This document shows positions 1 through 11,776 of a stretch of 64,000 nucleotides of DNA, in pieces. The translations under genes were made by a program, and so were the position numbers. Each line of letters opens with the position of its first letter. Position 1 is the stretch's first letter. The notes under the pieces were generated by a model. That model saw only the letters and a program-made list of their open reading frames with translations. It did no database searches and was not told the origin of the DNA. This stretch comes from Hermatobates lingyangjiaoensis (Eukaryota > Arthropoda > Insecta > Hemiptera > Hermatobatidae), in contig JAPFBL010000255.1 of the NCBI GenBank assembly GCA_026182355.1, forward strand, positions 2,046,001 to 2,110,000, read 5' to 3'.

Positions 1-590
1 CTCTCTCCTTTCAGGAATAATGATTAAGGCTGTGTTGTACTTCCGCAATTAACTCTGTTACCATTAGATTTAAAGAAAATATTTATTAAAAACAAATAAT
101 TATTGCTTTGTAATGTAATAGTTGAATAGATTTGTGTATACTTTTCAAATAATTTTTGTGATAGTGTTAAATGTTAAGATTATTCTAGAGTGGAAATACA
201 GAGGGAAACGAAGGCCTTTTGAATAATTGGCCCTCTTGAGTGAAGATGCTTGATTTTACTGTAACAATTTTAATGTATGTTAAACTAGTGTGAGTTATTA
301 ATTTATGCCTGATTGGTTTTTACTTTATTCCAGTTTGTCCATCCAATATTAAAGAGATTTATTGTAAAATTTAACTGTAAAAGCCTGGGAAAATTAATAT
401 GTTTGTTTTTATGTTCCTTTTCTTGAAGATTTTGATGTATCTTAGTTTGAATGGCATATTATAATTATTATAAAAACAGATTTGATAAGTCCCATTTAGG
501 ACCCATTTGATATGTCCTAATGTGTATGCCACAGCAAAATGTTTCTTAAGACCTTTGTACTTTATAGCTATAAATGATTACAGTTTTTTT
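1..590. other. AT-rich noncoding stretch
   Basis: No gene is recognised. A pyrimidine tract ending in CAG at 14 could be a splice acceptor, followed by a short open frame to a TAA near 52. That would fit the last exon of an upstream gene, but nothing else supports it. Confidence 0.3.
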
Positions 591-776
591 CATTCTGAGG
601 TAAAATGGATAAACCAACAAAAGTCTCCACACAAATGAAGTTTTATTCAACGCGTTTCGAACACTTTGTGTTCATCATCAGGAAGACACTAAGGAATACA
701 AAGTGTTCGAAACGCGTTGAATAAAACTTCATTTGTGTGGAGACTTTTGTTGGTTTATCCATTTTACCTCAGAATG
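591..776. repeat. Perfect 79-bp inverted repeat (hairpin element)
   Basis: The arms 591-669 and 698-776 are perfect reverse complements around a 28-nt spacer. Each arm contains a GTTTTATTCAACGCGTTTCGAACAC segment in one orientation. Complete identity across 79 bp implies a young or gene-converted palindrome, or a foldback read artefact. Related but decayed arms occur at 1303-1468 and 58281-58350, so it belongs to a dispersed family. No transposase lies nearby. It could be a foldback MITE or the inverted end of a PLE-type element. Confidence 0.93.
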
Positions 777-876
777 AGTAAATACCACACAATTACGGAT
801 TGCACAACTAATGATTTATAGTTTTTTGTTTAAAATACGCTGAATCAGTAAATCCGTATTTATGATTATTAATAGT

Positions 877-1019
877 GAATGACATTGTCTTGTCTCCTAT
901 ACATACTGGTGATGGGGTCGTTAGACCGGTTTTCAAACTCTGCCTACCTTCGTGTTCTTAAAGAAACCAGTCCAACGACGCCACCAGAAATACAGCAAGT
1001 AAAGCAGTGTCATTCATTC
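877..1019. repeat. Imperfect inverted repeat of about 55-bp arms
   Basis: The left arm starts GAATGACATTGTC and runs to a GACCGGTTTT segment near 936. The right arm, read in reverse complement, starts GAATGACACTGC and ends in GGACTGGTTTCT. The arms share their order with roughly one mismatch in four. This looks like an old foldback or MITE remnant. Confidence 0.6.
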
Positions 1020-1302
1020 ATAATTTCACATACACCTTTATAGTGCTGAAAATAAGCATGTATTATCAGTTAAATAGTTTTATCCTATATATTTCTCAGT
1101 TTAAGTTTAGTATTTTTGCCAGTTCTACTCTAAAAACAATTTTACTTAATTAACTTAATTTTGTTACTTACAATTTTACTCCTAAAACAATGTTCATACA
1201 ATATTCCATACAACCTTAAAGGTAATTCAAAAAATTTTGACTACGAGCATGAAACTTATGTCTAAGCCGCCTTAGACATGAGTAAAAGCTCTTGAGTATT
1301 AG

Positions 1303-1468
1303 AAAGGAAGTCTCCACATAAAAAGTTTTATTTCGTACACATTGTGTTTTTCTTTGGGTAAATCTGCACTAATAGAAAGGACAGATTTACATGGAAAAAA
1401 AGAACACTATCTGTTCGAATGCACTGCTTTTGTTGAAATAAAACTTTTTCTATGCGGAAGTTTCTTCA
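1303..1468. repeat. Decayed relative of the 591-776 palindrome
   Basis: Outer arms 1303-1334 and about 1436-1468 pair imperfectly and contain TCTCCACATAAAAAGTTTTATT, close to the TCTCCACACAAATGAAGTTTTATT of the perfect palindrome. An inner pair (GTAAATCTG and CAGATTTAC) continues the symmetry. Nearly the whole 165 bp is an imperfect palindrome. Confidence 0.65.
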
Positions 1469-1469
1469 A

Positions 1470-3880
1470 CCATTCACAAGAAGTTAGGTATACCATAGGA
1501 ACAGACTGACTTTTCTTTTAAAATAAGGACATGTAATTTTTGAATCTATTTGCCTTATTGAATACATATTTGAAATCAGTGCCCTTAAGTTTTGATCCAT
1601 TAAAGAAGTTTTTATTTATTTTAAAAAAGCATTACTTGTTTTATTTTGACATTGGTGGTATACACATTTGAATTTTAAAAAAATGATTCGATGGTACATT
1701 TTTGTAATATTGATGTAATAACTATTATAAGAATACATATTGATATAAGTCAATATATAAATATCTATTGACTTCTTGAATTTGTTTTTTTTTTTCAGTT
1801 GAAGTCCTGATATATTTTATATATGATAAGATAATATATAATTGATATAAATTATACTTGATAAATATATAATTACCTTTATTAATTAACTGTAATTGTA
1901 ATTTAAAAAGAAGAATATATCTATCCTGGTAGGAGGTTTTATTAATTCTCAATTAGTTGAACTTGAGAGGAGTAAGTTGATTTCTTCGTTTGAAATTTAG
2001 TTTAGAAGCAATTGTAAAAGCTAAAATTGTAATCAAGGTCTTTCATCCAAGTTGTCCTCATTAATATTCTTTATGTAACTCTTGCACGGTCTTTTTTGTT
2101 GAATACCAATTGGATTTAAAGAAACAATTTATATTTTTTCTCAAAATCGGTTACACTCCAAAAGAATATTTAAACGGAGTTGTTAATTTAATTGCGCCCT
2201 ATGTTACCAGGACGGTAGTGTGAATTTTACACTTGATTTTCATTATTTAACATTTCTATTATTTTTCATTAGAAAATAACATGTCTGTTGTGACTGATTT
2301 CTTTATTGCTATTTATTATTGAAAGATGTATGCTGTTGTTTTGGGTACAATTAAAGTACTACTTTACCTGTATAAAAAGATACAGATCTAATTATTATTT
2401 CAGGTATAAACTTGTTTTCCCAAGAACCTATTAAAACATATCTTTATGTGTATACAAGTTCACTACAATTTGTATTGTAAATGATAAGAAAGATAGAGCA
2501 GCATGAACTTTAACACTCATAATTTTAATTATTATGCTTAAATAATTTATTTGTTTCGAAGAAATTTGAAATATATGAGTATTGTATCATGGCAAATGCT
2601 GTTAAGTGGCCTTCAGAATTGAGACAGTCCTATTCTTACTTAGTTTGACTAAGTTTGACTATTTCACTATTCAAAATCATTGGATAAATGGCGAAGAAAA
2701 GTCTTATTTCTCTGTGTTTTATTGTTGTCATTTATAGTTGTTATTATTTAGCAGTGAATTATTGTATAACTCATTGAATTCATAATATATATTTTTAATA
2801 AGAAATAGTTGATCTCTTGCTTGCATAAGATTTGAAAGTGTGAATTTGTTATAACTATTATTAGATCTGTAGTTGTTTTTGAATTCATTATGATTAGAAT
2901 ATTCCTATTATTGACTTCTCTAAAAAATGTTGTGTCCATTCTACTTTCTTCATAGTGAAGATTAGCCACATCTCAAAATTCACCATTAACCCCTCTCAAA
3001 AATATTGTAAACTTAACTCCATCTTTTAGAAAACTCAGCTTTGGCATTTAATGTAAAGCAATTAAACATCTATTGGAAGAATAATTAAAACTGATACTAG
3101 TGATTCCCCAAATTACGAATAATTATAGTGTGAATAAAGTAAAAATAGTACTGAGCTGTACTTTCTTCCAGTAAATTAAGGAATAAATTGCTTGAGTTTC
3201 ATATACTACATGAAAATTTGTAAGTGTGCATATAGGAGATCAATTTTGTAGCGAACAATTTTTTTTTTTCTCAGCTTAAGCTTCTCCTAGTAACAACTTG
3301 TAGAGTATGTTTCACAGTATCCTGGGGGAGAACAAGATTCCCTTGTTCTTTGAAATGAACTGTCCTTTGATTCCTAAAAACATTTGTGCCTGGAAGAACA
3401 ACAGTTTCAAGTATTGATAGTATTTGTGTATTCTGCGAATCTATATTTTCATACACCCTTTGGAAGAGGATGTTTGAGGTCCAAACCCAAAACCCACAAA
3501 GAGGATGTGATAGCACGAAGCCTATCACATTTTGTCTTCTGGGTAGATCCATTTTCGTCTATGTGTACTGTCGGTTATAGATTAGTACTGATTGGTTGGG
3601 TTGTCCTTAAAAGTGCATTGTGTAGATATTACAATCACAATACGTTCACCGTAAAAATCACCTGTATCAATGTTCCTCTGCAGTTTTATCGTTAAGGACG
3701 ATTTTTTCAAGTTGAAAAAGGAATTTCAATATAAGAGAAACAAATGTGAACAATTCATAAAAAAATAATGGTGAATGTTTACTTATTTAAATTGGATTGA
3801 TGAAAAGAAGAAATAATCTTATACACGCTTTTATTGAAAGTAATTTAGGCAAAAGTCTGGGCAGGGCGTTAGTTTTCTTG
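1470..3880. other. Noncoding, no recognisable element
   Basis: AT-rich sequence. Overlapping open frames on both strands at 3271-3695 (93 and 103 codons) sit in a slightly GC-richer patch. Neither translation shows a family motif I recognise and neither has convincing splice sites, so I do not call a gene. Confidence 0.4.
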
Positions 3881-3888
3881 AAATTACT

Positions 3889-4039
3889 AATGGTGCTGTT
3901 GCAACGTGCTCGCCTCCTGTAGATCCGGAGTTCAATACCCGCCCTGGTCCTGTATTTATTCTCACGGGAAGTAATAAATCTAGGCCAAGTTCGTCCATTA
4001 TGTGTTGTTTGTGGGACTGGCACTGCAACCTAACATAAC
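3889..4039 (+). mobile_element. SINE-like element, family A (tRNA-headed)
   Basis: A B-box-like GGAGTTCAATACC lies at 3927-3939. The 3' part ends in GTGGGACTGGCACTGCAACCTAAC, which matches the reverse complement of the other full family member at 7101-7390 (GTGGGACTGCCACTGTAGCCTAAC). Between them the copies share a segment like GTAATAAATCTAGGCC. A pol III promoter head plus a shared tail indicates a tRNA-derived SINE. The A box is too diverged to place. Confidence 0.6.
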
Positions 4040-4138
4040 TATAATTTATCATGAACTGTTTAATGAAACTTGATATTCATTTATTAGCTAAACAAGTATC
4101 CATACACCATCTTCAATCCTAGCTGGAGTTTTTATTTA

Positions 4139-4243
4139 ATTAGTTTTGAAATAATTCAAAACTAATTTACTGGTTGGAACCTATATCTAGGTGTAAATTA
4201 AAAATTTACTGGTTGGAACCTATATCTCGGTGTAAATTAAAAA
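4139..4243. repeat. 12-bp hairpin followed by two 39-bp tandem units
   Basis: The stem 4139-4150 / 4155-4166 is a perfect 12-bp inverted repeat with a 4-nt loop. It is followed by two tandem units of period 39, both containing TTTACTGGTTGGAACCTAT and differing by a single substitution in the core (CTAGG against CTCGG). Confidence 0.85.
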
Positions 4244-4244
4244 T

Positions 4245-7100
4245 GTAATAGTCCCTCTTATAATTTAACATAATTATTTTCTTCTCCAATGGAGTGTTTT
4301 TAGAATTAGTCCGAAAATGCTCGAGTAGAGAAAAAAAATTACGATTGTCTTCCGTATCTTTAAAGAATTTACACATCACTTGTATTGAGGAAATTGAAAG
4401 AAATAATAAACTATTCAAAAGTGTTTTAGGAGTGCATTAAATGTTAATAATTATTATTTTGTTCAGTCGAAATATTTTTTAAGATTTATGAAAATGGTTG
4501 ATAGCAAACAGGAGTGCACAAAGCTAGATGACCACCGATTTGGTTGAAGCCCTTCAATTTCTGTTCACTCTGGATGAGCTTTACTAAATTAGGCTGCTTG
4601 TCGCCGTATGATCAAACTTTAACGGAATCCGGTATTGTAAAACAAAGTATGACTGTATTTAATGTGTCGTTAATGAGGTTGAATATATGTGGTTTTGTGG
4701 ATACTTCTTATAAGGTAAAGCTATTGGTTTCCCTTTTGTTCATTTTTTTTACGAATGGGCTTATATTCGCTATAGGTATTAAGAACAATCTGTCAAGGTT
4801 GAAAGCCTAAATTATGATTTCCGTTGATAATAATAAGAACAAAGTATTTATTATTGCACTTGAGTGGGATTTTATCAAGAACATTTATTGAATTTGTGGC
4901 TCAAAAAACTTTAGGTGTATGATGAGCCAAATATGTGTTCGGTAGAAACAATTAAAATATGTGTATACAATCGGCGTGAAAATATAACAGTTAATGGCTT
5001 AAAATAGAGATTTTTTGCTTGTTATGGTAGGTTAGGAACTCTGGATAAGTTCCAAAAGGAATATGATTGTTTTTCTCTATTACTCAAAAAATGACGTGTC
5101 ACTTACTTTTTTATTCCTGAAATATATATAGTTCATTCAGATAGAAACGATTTCACTTCTATATTTCAATTGTTAGTTGAATATAATTAAAGAGTTGTTC
5201 TGGCTGTTGGCTTTAAAGCATTTCTATGTGAAAGAAATCAGTATCGAAATAGAACATTCAACCGAGAACATTATTTACAAATTTAATGCTGCAAAAAAAT
5301 ACATGTTATAATGTTATTATTCAAACATAGTGTATTTAGATAAATATTAATGATGTTGGACCTCTTCTCTTTACTTAAAATGCTTTTCAAAAGATTGACC
5401 ATGTTTAGAACTGCCACTGGGTTAGGTTCTAACCTGATCACCATTTGGTAATAACTATATTACCATAGTAAGCTATTTTAGTTTATTGTAGTTCTTAGTT
5501 CAATTTAATATAATTGAGGCTGTATGCATGTTTGGAATATTTTTTTTGTAATATGAGTATTGGTCGACAAAATTTATAGAATATTTAGTTAATGTGAATT
5601 TTATAAGTATAACCATACCACGATATAACACTAATCGCTCTTTAACTTTACGCTATAATTATCACCATTTTTTTGATTGACGTCCTATAATTTGTCTTTA
5701 TAACAAAAAAATAAATAAGAAGAATAAAAAACAGCTTCAAAAAATGAAAAACAGTTATGCATTTTTTATGTTGATGCTGTAGTATAGTTGCATAAGAGTA
5801 CGGAAGTGAATAAACTTTTTTATTAACATGAAATCCCAACATTAACTTAGCAAAATAGCTGATTTTTTGTTATATACATTAAAAATATCTTTCAGTTTAT
5901 ATTACAACGGGATAATGTCTTGGTTGAATGTACAGATTTTCTTCACAGGAAAACTTTGTTATCGGTTTTTCATTGTGACCAAAATTTTTAATGTTTTGTG
6001 CACTCTGATCCTCAAAGGTCGAGAGACTCTAAGTTTAATAATCTCTACTCTAAAAACTTGAGTAAGGTAAAATTGACTGCACATTATGTATAATTAACCT
6101 GGTATTACAGGGCTCCCAACAAACAGAGTAGATCACCCTTCAAACAACCTCGTAACCGTACTGAAGGTGTAAGCCTGTAACTGCAAATGTAGGAGAATAT
6201 TTCAACATACATTATCGAATACCACGAAGCTTCAGTACTGTAGAACATTCCTGAACTTCGTATCGATAATAACTAACACACTTATCTGCCTCAGATTTGT
6301 CTTAGCCAAAACGCTAAAAACTTTTCTATTCACATGGAATAATCTGAAATTACGAATCATGATGTGAAATTATAAAATTTGCGATTCTGTATATTTGAAA
6401 ATGACCCAAAGTTTTTACGATAAATGTATTCTTAATGATCTTTTTCAATAATCATCATTAGGTCAACTAAATGCAATTGATATTGACTTGATTTGATAGG
6501 TTTTGTTAACGGTTCCAAGTCACATGTTGGTTATTGTATGGTAATTCTTAAAGGAGACTCTACCTCCAATACTTGGTGGTTGATAATACATCAGAAGTCG
6601 CGAATTCTTTCAGAAGTTTGAGGATTATGTTAATCTTAACGGGTACCTAGCATCCCTCATGCTGTTGACCGATAGCATGGACGGAGATATTCTTCGCCCA
6701 CGTTACGAATTATTCGCTATTATTTCGCGAACGTTACTTTCTTTATTCAAACGTTAGACTTTCGGTCCTTGTAATAAACTTGCTAACCACTAAACTACTT
6801 TCGGGATTATTTTGGAAAATACTAACAATTTAATTTTGATCCATACTTCCGTAAGGAGGATTTCCTCCTAATTTTATCTAACCATGGAAATAATATAATT
6901 ATAACTAAATTTTTTACTTCGTGTTTCAATACCTTTAGTTGTTTTTAATTGTCGTTCATTTAGGTATATATTGTAAGCTTGATAAAATTACTATTTCATA
7001 TTATTTGCAATGGTAAATATTGCAGTATATTTAGCTTTAAAGAATAGTTACTGAGTAATTTGCAAGTTGAATTGTGAATTAATGAGTCCGATGGAATCAG
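4245..7100. other. Noncoding, no recognisable element
   Basis: AT-rich sequence. An 88-codon open frame on the plus strand at 4544-4810 has a hydrophobic stretch near its C-terminus but no motif, no splice context and no repeat relative in the window. It is likely chance. Confidence 0.4.
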
Positions 7101-7390
7101 AATTAGGTTAGGCTACAGTGGCAGTCCCACAAGGAAAAAACTCATAGGACGAACATTGTCCCTTTGTGATATCACACAATGAAGATTGATTCTGCATTGG
7201 AAGTCCTAAATTTTGCCTAACTCAAGTGTATTTTAAGACATCATATATGTCTCAGGACCGACGGCTTAACGTCCTATCGGAGGGATGACGTGCCCAGATT
7301 TATTCACCTCCTACGAGGGCCAGACTGGTATTGAACCCCGGACCTTCCAGTTTTGAGATAAGGACGTTGTTGCCACTGGGCACCTGGCCT
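7101..7390 (-). mobile_element. SINE-like element, family A, reverse orientation
   Basis: On the minus strand the order is: tRNA-like head with a B-box GGTTCAATACC (plus-strand 7327-7337), a GGAGGTGAATAAATCTGG segment, a TTAGGCAAAATTTAGGACTTCC segment, and a tail GTGGGACTGCCACTGTAGCCTAACC at 7101-7130. Head, middle and tail recur in the copies at 3889, 43361 and 62650. This is the longest copy in the window. Confidence 0.7.
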
Positions 7391-8190
7391 TCCAGAAACG
7401 GAGTTAACTATTTCTGTAGTAGTTTCTTCACTTTCTTTGAAATTTCTATGAATATTTATGCTATAAATAATGCAAAGTTGTATTCTCATCCTGGTTTAAG
7501 TTGAAAGTTAATTCGATTTAAGAGAGGTTATGAAGAAGTTCAGGAATTTAAGTGAACTAATTGATAGGAAGTATCATGCTTTTTGCCACACTCAATGTCA
7601 AAATCATCATCATTTATTATCCTTTTCCTGATTGATCACTACTATTATGATTTTTTTAATCTCAGTTTAATGACTTAACTATTTACTTCCTTTACATTAT
7701 ACAGATAACTCAGGGAAAGAATGGTTTCAGCTAAACAGTTGTTGATTAGCCGGTAGAGACTTGCAACGATTTGTCTGAGCTGAGAAGTATGAATTCTTTT
7801 TGAAGTTGATTTAGTCTTACGATCCCCAAGACTTTACGTTCATAGGTGACACTCGTTTTGTAGTCCTTCATTAAATACACTTGATTTTCCTGTTCCTGTT
7901 TGTTTTCTTTATAATAATACAAATTATTAATATTTTTTATTAAATTTACATCAATTTGTATTTTTACTGATATTAAAATTTTTACATAAAATTGAATTTT
8001 TCCTAGTATGAAAATTATACCTAATAATACAAGGTTGTGAAAACAAAATTAAAAGTACATGAATTTATTCTTTTTCAATTTTTCCAATGTACGACACTTA
8101 GCAGTAATTTTTAATAGTGGTATGAAAGGTTTTCATATTACAATTGTTTGTTTTATAGGATTATGTTTTTTTTTTCTATTTGCTTTACAG
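7391..8190. other. Noncoding, no recognisable element
   Basis: AT-rich sequence. It ends in a long pyrimidine tract that leads into the candidate acceptor at 8190. Confidence 0.4.
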
Positions 8191-8254
8191 GGGATAGACT
8201 TTACTATCATTTTAAACCACTTGGTCGATTATTTCTGAGGCCCGTATTCCTTTG
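8191..8254 (+). CDS. Candidate small exon, coding status uncertain
   Basis: A strong pyrimidine tract and TTTACAG acceptor precede 8191, and a consensus-like TTTG|GTAAGA donor follows 8254. Of three frames only one is open, reading DRLYYHFKPLGRLFLRP in its middle. It needs two bases at the left to complete a codon and ends two bases into another. It may equally be an untranslated 5' exon. If joined to 15316 in the open frame it would reach a stop within that exon, so a coding link between the two is unlikely. Confidence 0.3.
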
Positions 8255-8737
8255 GTAAGATCTTACCTTTCGGACTAGTTTTATCTTGGGAATATAACTT
8301 ATCGTATTTCCTTTAGTTTATCTAGTTATGCGAGGATATCTTTCATGAGGCAATCTTACCCCAGTCCAACACTTCTTGATCTAACCTCGTAAATCTCTTG
8401 CCTACTCGATCGGTTTCGGAATTACTTCTACCTTCACTGAGTGTTTTCAATGAACTTTTTCTTCATACGTACATTGCGCTGTTCATAATGTTCAGTGGCA
8501 CAATGGATATTATCTGTTTAAAATCTTTAATTTTTCTTTAATTGCAATTATTTGCCTGAAGTGGTAGACATAAAGCAAAGTCTAGTCAGGCAAACAGTGA
8601 CACAATAGGAAAAAATTTTTGCAGAATGTACTAAAGGCTTTCTAACAAAGGAATATTTTCCTATTATACAAAAAAAGATTATCAATAAATCATTTTGAAA
8701 TAAACTATAATTATTACAATATCTGAATAAGTTAAAA
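8255..8737. other. Noncoding, no recognisable element
   Basis: AT-rich sequence following the candidate donor at 8255. No repeat or exon seen. Confidence 0.4.
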
Positions 8738-8947
8738 ATGGCTCCTAACCCATCATTTACTTGTAACGCGGAGACACCTCACTCTCCTGGACACTTGGTG
8801 TATATGTGTTTTCCAAGGGATCCACAAAGACTGGATCTCATTCGGAAAGTTTTACTTTGTGGAGAGGAGTGGCCTATTAAGTCTTCCTCATTAAACACAA
8901 AACATTATAAAGAATATGTAACATTTGTGTACAGTTTTGAACCTTAA
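8738..8947 (+). pseudogene. Possible THAP-like zinc-finger fragment
   Basis: This 69-codon open frame has a Cys at residue 9, an FPRDPQR stretch at 25-31 and a WP pair at 45-46. The spacing resembles the THAP DNA-binding domain (early Cys, F-P-x-D-P, helix, W-x-P). The expected C-terminal Cys-x2-His pair is not evident: the matching place reads SSSLNTKHYK. THAP domains occur in P-element transposases and in many host proteins. The fragment has no clear splice sites and looks like a relic or a chance likeness. Confidence 0.28.
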
Positions 8948-11217
8948 AAATATTCGAATCGCAAGACATTTAATGTGTGCATTATCTGAGCCAACTTTTA
9001 TAATATCATGTTCTGTGGCATTGACTTAACATGACAAAAATGCTTATTTAAAGAAAATTGTATAACCATGTAAAAATAAGAATTATTGTACAAATCGCGT
9101 GATTAATTATGTAATACAATGTGGACATGCTGCAAAAAAATTAAAAAACAATAATAAACCTGTGGTAGATATACTATTATATATTGGAATATACGTTCTT
9201 CCATTTTTTTTTAATTACTATAAATATACTGCTTTCGCCATTGTCACAATGTGATTGATTTCTGTATGATGCATATGTAGAAGACAAACAAGTCCCTTTG
9301 TTCCCTAACACTTACGTCTAAGAACACGCAGATATTCATGGTCATGAACCTCCAAAGCAATTAACTTTAAATGCAGAAATATAGTTATCTGTAAAATGTT
9401 TTTATTCAATAATTACTTTTGACCTACTTTTTACTTAAAATTGCAAAACGAATTATATGACAATTACTATTACTTTATCACTGCGACACTTTGTAACAAA
9501 ATTTAGGTTACGATGTTTCACTTTTTATTTTTTAAAACAGTACCGGAGATGTGTCTCCAGACTAGATTTACATTATGCCGTATGTATCTAACAAAATATA
9601 TTTACTTGTGTCTATCCTTGTGTCACTGAACGTTAGCCAATTCTGCCAATATAATCGATCATATCTTTCACTTTTGTTAGCATAATTCTTCTAAGTAAAA
9701 AAAAGTTGTACAAAATATATGAAGCAGTTTTCATTGTTTAGTATTTAGAGTGTATTTTTTTTAAACTTATTTACTAGAAATATAACATTGATTCATTTTA
9801 ATTTTACTATAATATTATGAATAATAGAAATGTGAAAACCTATTCAGTAAATTCTATCCTAGCCCTGGTTTGAAACATCCTGTATATTGAAACAAGTACT
9901 TGGACAATTGTTAGAGAATAAGAGGTGCTAATAAGGAAAGGATGAAATATATTTTTTTAAAGTTCTTTTTAGTAGAAGAGGAGGTCGAATATGAAATGTT
10001 TATCCTCAGTTAATTACTACAAATAGTAGCAAAAAGATGAGAAGTGTTGTTTTGAGTAGTATTTGGTATTTCTTGGAAAGCTAAACTTTGAAATGTCATC
10101 CTTTCTCTATTAGTTCGTCATGAACTTCAATCCATTCGCTATGTCTATGTGGATTAGGGGCTGGCCTCCTGTGATTGAGTTGACTGCAGTTAATCTTTAG
10201 TTTTCTAATTAGTATAAGTGATCTCGACAAAAAAGATCTGTCTATTAAATGGAGTACTAGTTATTATTCCATAACTTCTTAAATGTATGGGAATTTACGA
10301 GAAAACACCAATACATTACTTTGTATTTAAATCGTAACAGGTGCTTTTTTCAAATACGACTTGTTCGTAGGCATGTTTTATATTTATCAGTAGGGGTTAT
10401 TCTTTTCAGAAAACTATTCAATCTTTTTAAAAGACAATCTTTATAAACTTTTGTATTTTTAGTGTCTTACATTCAAATTACATATTTAATTTCTTAGTGA
10501 TGAACAATCTGCGGTTGGCTCGTTCTACGACGTCTTTCATGAGGTCTGTTTCTTTACCTACTCTAGATTTAATAACAAAAGACTTTGGTTGATTGAAATA
10601 ATTGCAGTTATTTATTGGTCTTCCCCAATGAATTCAAACCATAACAATTAGTTATTCAATGAGCTCGTAGTTGACCTGACCCTGTCATTTTGTTTTAATA
10701 AATGAACAGGCAACTTGCTGGGAAACAAAAAAGTACCATTCGAATGAAAAAAACATAGATTATGTACTAAGGAAAAATTTTGATACGTATTTATTGGGTT
10801 CTCAATATTTTCCATGTTTTACACATTTCTTTTAATTGTTCCATATTGGTAACTCATTTAAATATTTAAGGGTTTAATACTGAAAAAAAATATTTTTAAA
10901 TTAGGTGTACTTTTCACAAATCCATTTGTGAAATAATGATCCATTTGTACATAAATCCATATGATTAAAAAATAAGTCCAAATGGTTATAGTGGTTTTAA
11001 ACTAAGATTAAAGGTAAAAAAATTGTTTTTAAGCACAGGTAAAACTAAAAAGGGACTGAGTAATACTTAAACAGACAATAACCCTCATAAAAGAGGTATT
11101 AAATAAATGCATCGATGTGGTCGGAAGTTTTTCTACTCAGCGTATGTAGGTAGGGGATCATAACTCTTGCGTACTCCTTCATATAGACTAATATGATATA
11201 AACACATTATGTATCAG
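8948..11217. other. Noncoding, no recognisable element
   Basis: AT-rich sequence. A short hairpin (TTTCACAAATCCATTTGTGAAA-like) lies near 10914-10935. No exon or repeat family member was recognised. Confidence 0.4.
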
Positions 11218-11291
11218 TTAAATGAAACGGTCCAGAGGACTTTTAAATAAGAACGTTTCTATTTAAAAGTTCTCTGGACCGTTTCATTTAA
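11218..11291. repeat. 32-bp inverted repeat
   Basis: Arms 11218-11249 and 11260-11291 are reverse complements with one mismatch and a 10-nt loop. They include the GGTCCAGAG/CTCTGGACC pair, which is GC-richer than its surroundings. Confidence 0.9.
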
Positions 11292-11402
11292 TTACTATTA
11301 CACATTATATATCATTAACTTATAATTATATGTCACTTTGGTCTTTATTTAGATTAATTAATTTAAGAATGACTGATTTCAACATTAAATGATTTTTATA
11401 AT

Positions 11403-11538
11403 GTATATATATGCACAAGATTTCACATAAACACGTGAAACAGCAATCAATGATCAAACAACAATATGATTGGGAAAAAAAGACTACGGTCTTTCAACCG
11501 TAACAAGCGGTCTTCGTTAGAGTCAAAAACCCAACATC
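11403..11538 (-). repeat. (AT)n-bounded module F, reverse copy
   Basis: An AT microsatellite is followed by a segment which, in reverse complement, reads GTTGGGTTTTTGACTC, then CGGTTGAAAGAC, then TTGATCATTGATTGC and TTTCACGTGTTTATGTGAAA. The same order occurs at 46496-46604, 46664-46786 and 48703-48828. It is therefore a dispersed short repeat with a microsatellite at one end. Confidence 0.75.
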
Positions 11539-11776
11539 CAGTTTTTGAATCTTTTTTTTCTCTATAATTTTCATCTCACTTTAAAAAATCAATAATCACA
11601 TTGAATGTTAATATGAGATGAAAATCATGGAACCAGAACAAAAGATAAATTTCATTTGTTGTGTAATTAATCCAGTGGTTCTTGTATGTAATACATAAGC
11701 AGTTATTATAATTTTCCTTTTTTTAGTTATGAAGTTACTGAAGAATGAATATAGAGAGGGCAAGTGACTCTCAACA

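Noticed and set aside
316..430. Acceptor-like TTATTCCAG followed by about 30 open codons
   Set aside because: No donor or motif. It serves as an example of how often phase-0 open runs arise by chance here.
3271..3695. Overlapping open frames of 93 codons (minus) and 103 codons (plus)
   Set aside because: Neither translation shows a recognised motif, and both strands are open over the same bases, which is common in AT-rich noncoding DNA. No splice sites or promoter-like context support either.
4544..4810. 88-codon open frame with a hydrophobic C-terminal stretch
   Set aside because: There is no family motif and no splice context. A T-rich sequence gives such hydrophobic stretches by chance.
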